Shown here piece by piece: positions 6,280-7,658 of a stretch of DNA of 7,658 bases (the stretch's first letter is position 1; each line of letters opens with the position of its first letter). Both the position numbers and the translations under genes were made by a program. Source of the stretch: Methanobacterium sp. (GTDB taxonomy: Archaea; Methanobacteriota; Methanobacteria; Methanobacteriales; Methanobacteriaceae); the NCBI GenBank assembly GCA_009712615.1, contig WASR01000076.1:564-8221 (forward strand). Reading direction: 5' to 3'. The notes beneath the pieces are model-generated. The model was not told where the DNA came from. It did no database searches and saw only the letters and a program-made list of their open reading frames with translations.

Positions 6280-6534
6280 CCATTCATCCGTCCCGGGAAA
6301 AGCGATTGCGCAAGGCCATGCGGATCGGCGCGGAATTCGGCTTCGAATCGACTTTTCTGGACCAGGCCGCGATGCGCGCGCGGCATTCCGCCAGCGTTCC
6401 TGTTTGGAGAATACACTGCGCATGGCGGTACGCTTCATCCGGGCAAATACGTGATGGGTCGGCGCCGCGCGGCGATCCGGGCCGGTGCGCGGCTATCCGA
6501 AACCCCCCCGATGCTGTGCTACACCGAAGGCCCG
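6280..6534 (+). pseudogene. Remnant of a DAO-type FAD-dependent oxidoreductase, frameshifted and truncated at both ends
   Basis: Two pieces in different frames read like consecutive parts of a DAO-family (PF01266) amine or amino-acid oxidase. Piece one (about 6303-6401, frame of 6201) reads RKAMRIGAEFGFESTFLDQ, then AAMRARHSA. It resembles the family segment in which a GF..ef.d..alrar stretch precedes the substrate-domain strand. Piece two (about 6394-6534, frame of 6274) reads GEYTAHGGTLHPGKYVMG followed by RRRAAIRAGARLSETPPM. It matches the family pattern GG.lhPgkyv.GL.raA..aGarl.E.tPV. The frame changes near 6394-6405, there is no N-terminal Rossmann motif upstream, and similarity fades after 6534. 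It is therefore a decayed internal fragment, about 85 residues of a protein usually 400 or more long. A short-chain dehydrogenase-like TTKAAL at 6549-6566 was not convincing. Decay is clear; the family call rests on pattern memory. Confidence 0.5.
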
Positions 6535-6710
6535 GTGATCAATGGTGCACCACCAAGGCGGCGTTGGGTCTGGCGGGTATGCTGGACGGCCGCGTGAACC
6601 GCATGGCGCGGACAGTTTGATCCCGACACCGACCGCAGGAATTCTTTTGACGACATCGATTTTCTGGTATGCACACCAAAGGATTAATTATTTCCCGACC
6701 CCTTAAGACG
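6535..6710. other. Leader region of the TetR-family gene, no gene seen
   Basis: The segment links the pseudogene to the regulator. A TTGACG at 6647-6652 is a possible -35, but no good -10 lies 16-18 nt after it. The in-frame ATG at 6669 falls here; the codons that follow it (GGA TTA ATT ATT) are AT-rich and unlike the rest of the regulator, which argues that this part is untranslated leader. Confidence 0.35.
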
Positions 6711-7400
6711 ATGACAGACGTGAAAGAATCCGGCGGGAAGCCCGGACGCAAAAAGCGGGGAACGGTGAACCCGGCGACTGGCGACGGCGCGCAGAGGGCG
6801 CTGCGCGCCCAGGGCGTGCGCACCCGTAACGCGATTGTCGATGTGGCAAAGAAGGTGCTGCTTGAAGGCGGCTGCCTGGAGTTCTCATTGAGTGAGGTGG
6901 CGGCCCGAGCCGGAATCAGCATCAGCAACCTGCAATATTACTTCCCGACCAGGCTATCGGTACTGCGTGCCGTCGTCGAACCGGTGATCGAAACCTATCT
7001 GAGCGAGATGCGCAGCGCATTGAGCCGCAATCTGCCGCCCCAGGACAGGATTATCGCACTGGCCGAACAGTCGCTGCGCGAAGCGAAGAATGCCGAAGCG
7101 TCGGCACTGTGGTGGCATTTTGTATCGTTTGCCGTGATCGATGAAGAATGTTCGCGACTGCTGGATGATTGGTACCAGGCCTTGACGCGCGAAGTGGCTC
7201 AGTTGATCCGCGCCGCTTATCCCGACTACAGTGCTGCGGACTGCCTGCACCGCTCCACCTTGCTGATCGCCATGACCGATGGCCTGAGCTATCAACTCAG
7301 CGCCGGCCGCCGCAAGCGCAGTTACACGCGTGGCCTCGATGCAAAATTTCTGGCTGCCGTTGAGTGCCTGCTGAAGGCGCCGCTGACAGCGGATTCCTGA
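6711..7400 (+). CDS. TetR/AcrR-family transcriptional regulator
   Basis: The protein is 229 residues from the ATG at 6711. A basic N-terminal arm (GRKKRG at 12-17) precedes the TetR DNA-binding domain at about 37-85. Its helix-turn-helix is at 59-78 (SLSEVAARAGISISNLQYYF), a near-canonical signature, followed by PTRLSVLRAVVEPV. The rest is helical and forms the ligand-binding and dimer domain, with aromatic clusters at 134-140 (WWHFVSF) and 154-155 (WY) that could line a pocket. An in-frame ATG at 6669 would add 14 residues; I prefer 6711 because the intervening codons are AT-rich, though neither start has a strong ribosome site. Its neighbours are a pseudogene upstream and a gene-free stretch downstream, so its target is unknown. 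The GATACC repeats downstream at 7585-7622 are one possible site. Family is certain. Confidence 0.9.
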   Translation: MTDVKESGGKPGRKKRGTVNPATGDGAQRALRAQGVRTRNAIVDVAKKVLLEGGCLEFSLSEVAARAGISISNLQYYFPTRLSVLRAVVEPVIETYLSEMRSALSRNLPPQDRIIALAEQSLREAKNAEASALWWHFVSFAVIDEECSRLLDDWYQALTREVAQLIRAAYPDYSAADCLHRSTLLIAMTDGLSYQLSAGRRKRSYTRGLDAKFLAAVECLLKAPLTADS

Positions 7401-7487
7401 CAACAGCCTCAACGCTTGCACCACTGAGAAACGACACGAATTTACTGTCATTTTCTCCTTTTGATTGAAACAACGGCATCAAAATAA

Positions 7488-7601
7488 CACAACGCGGTCC
7501 AGGCTGGTATCACAGCCCATCTGAGCGATTTGGTCGACCAGGGCCAAGCAGGCGACGATATGATCCACGTCACCCGCCGCGCTAATACCAACTTTCGGTG
7601 A
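7488..7601 (+). pseudogene. Possible C-terminal remnant of a lost gene
   Basis: After a stop at 7485-7487 the plus strand reads 37 codons to TGA at 7599-7601, beginning HNAVQAGITAHLSDLVDQGQ and ending VTRRANTNFR. There is no start codon near its beginning. The AH-L-LV--G pattern recalls the C-terminal winged segment of metallo-beta-lactamase-fold hydrolases, but the piece is too short to be sure. The opposite strand is also open here (see findings), so chance cannot be excluded. Confidence 0.25.
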
Positions 7602-7622
7602 GTGATACCAAGTCCCGGTATC
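7585..7622. repeat. Direct repeat with 20-nt period overlapping a GATACC/GGTATC inverted repeat
   Basis: ATACCAACTTTCGGT (7585-7599) and ATACCAAGTCCCGGT (7605-7619) match at 12 of 15 positions and start 20 nt apart, about two helical turns. GATACC (7604-7609) pairs perfectly with GGTATC (7617-7622) across 7 nt. Another GGTATC lies at 7506-7511. This looks like a regulatory protein site or the edge of a repeat that continues beyond the window. Confidence 0.45.
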
Positions 7623-7658
7623 GGCGACTCTCGCAGGGGATTCCCAAAATAGGGAAAA

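Larger units (their letters stand above)
7401..7658. other. Gene-poor downstream flank
   Basis: No complete gene is seen after the TetR stop. Apart from the remnant and repeats listed separately, there is a TTCCC/GGGAA hairpin at 7641-7656 without a T tract and an AT-rich patch at 7434-7490. No terminator for the TetR gene could be identified. Confidence 0.4.

Noticed and set aside
6549..6620. TTKAALGLAGMLDG segment as a short-chain dehydrogenase remnant
   Set aside because: It resembles the YxxxK region only over a few residues, lacks the Tyr, and has no flanking dehydrogenase sequence.
6954..7451. Minus-strand open frame (165 codons) inside the TetR gene, preceded by AAGGAG at 7460-7455
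   Set aside because: The ribosome-like site is only three nt from the ATG, and the frame is antisense to well conserved TetR helices; the product shows no family motif.

Overview
The window is GC-rich accessory or catabolic DNA from a proteobacterium, most likely beta- or gamma-proteobacterial. The clues are a c4-type di-heme cytochrome, an AraC regulator of the VirS/OruR type, an AlmA/EthA-like flavin monooxygenase and strong G/C third-position bias. No rRNA, tRNA, CRISPR array or intact mobile element is visible, and the species cannot be named from this sequence alone.

Layout. (1) Positions 1-1646, plus strand, hold a tight three-gene run: the C-terminal end of a flavin monoamine oxidase, a membrane-anchored di-heme cytochrome c, and a polytopic membrane protein of unknown function. 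The first two genes overlap and the third follows after 16 nt. The arrangement suggests that electrons from an amine oxidised by the flavoenzyme pass to a cytochrome c rather than directly to oxygen. (2) Positions 1848-2522 encode a separate seven-helix membrane protein that I do not recognise. (3) Positions 2650-6166 are the most coherent unit. An AraC-family regulator on the minus strand diverges from a Baeyer-Villiger-type flavin monooxygenase, whose stop overlaps the start of an alpha/beta hydrolase (ATGA). The likely pathway is ketone to ester by the monooxygenase, then ester to alcohol plus acid by the hydrolase, under the divergent regulator. It resembles mycobacterial virS-mymA in layout and AlmA/EthA in monooxygenase sequence. 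(4) Positions 6167-6710 are a scar: an AT-rich stretch followed by a frameshifted fragment of a DAO-type FAD oxidoreductase. (5) Positions 6711-7400 encode a TetR-family regulator. (6) Positions 7401-7658 have no complete gene. They hold a possible short coding remnant and a 15-nt direct repeat with a 20-nt period next to a GATACC/GGTATC inverted repeat.

The best candidates for something new are the amine oxidase/cytochrome/membrane-protein operon, the orphan seven-helix protein, and the substrate of the regulator-monooxygenase-hydrolase cassette. Each rests on motif reading and gene order; no database search was run.
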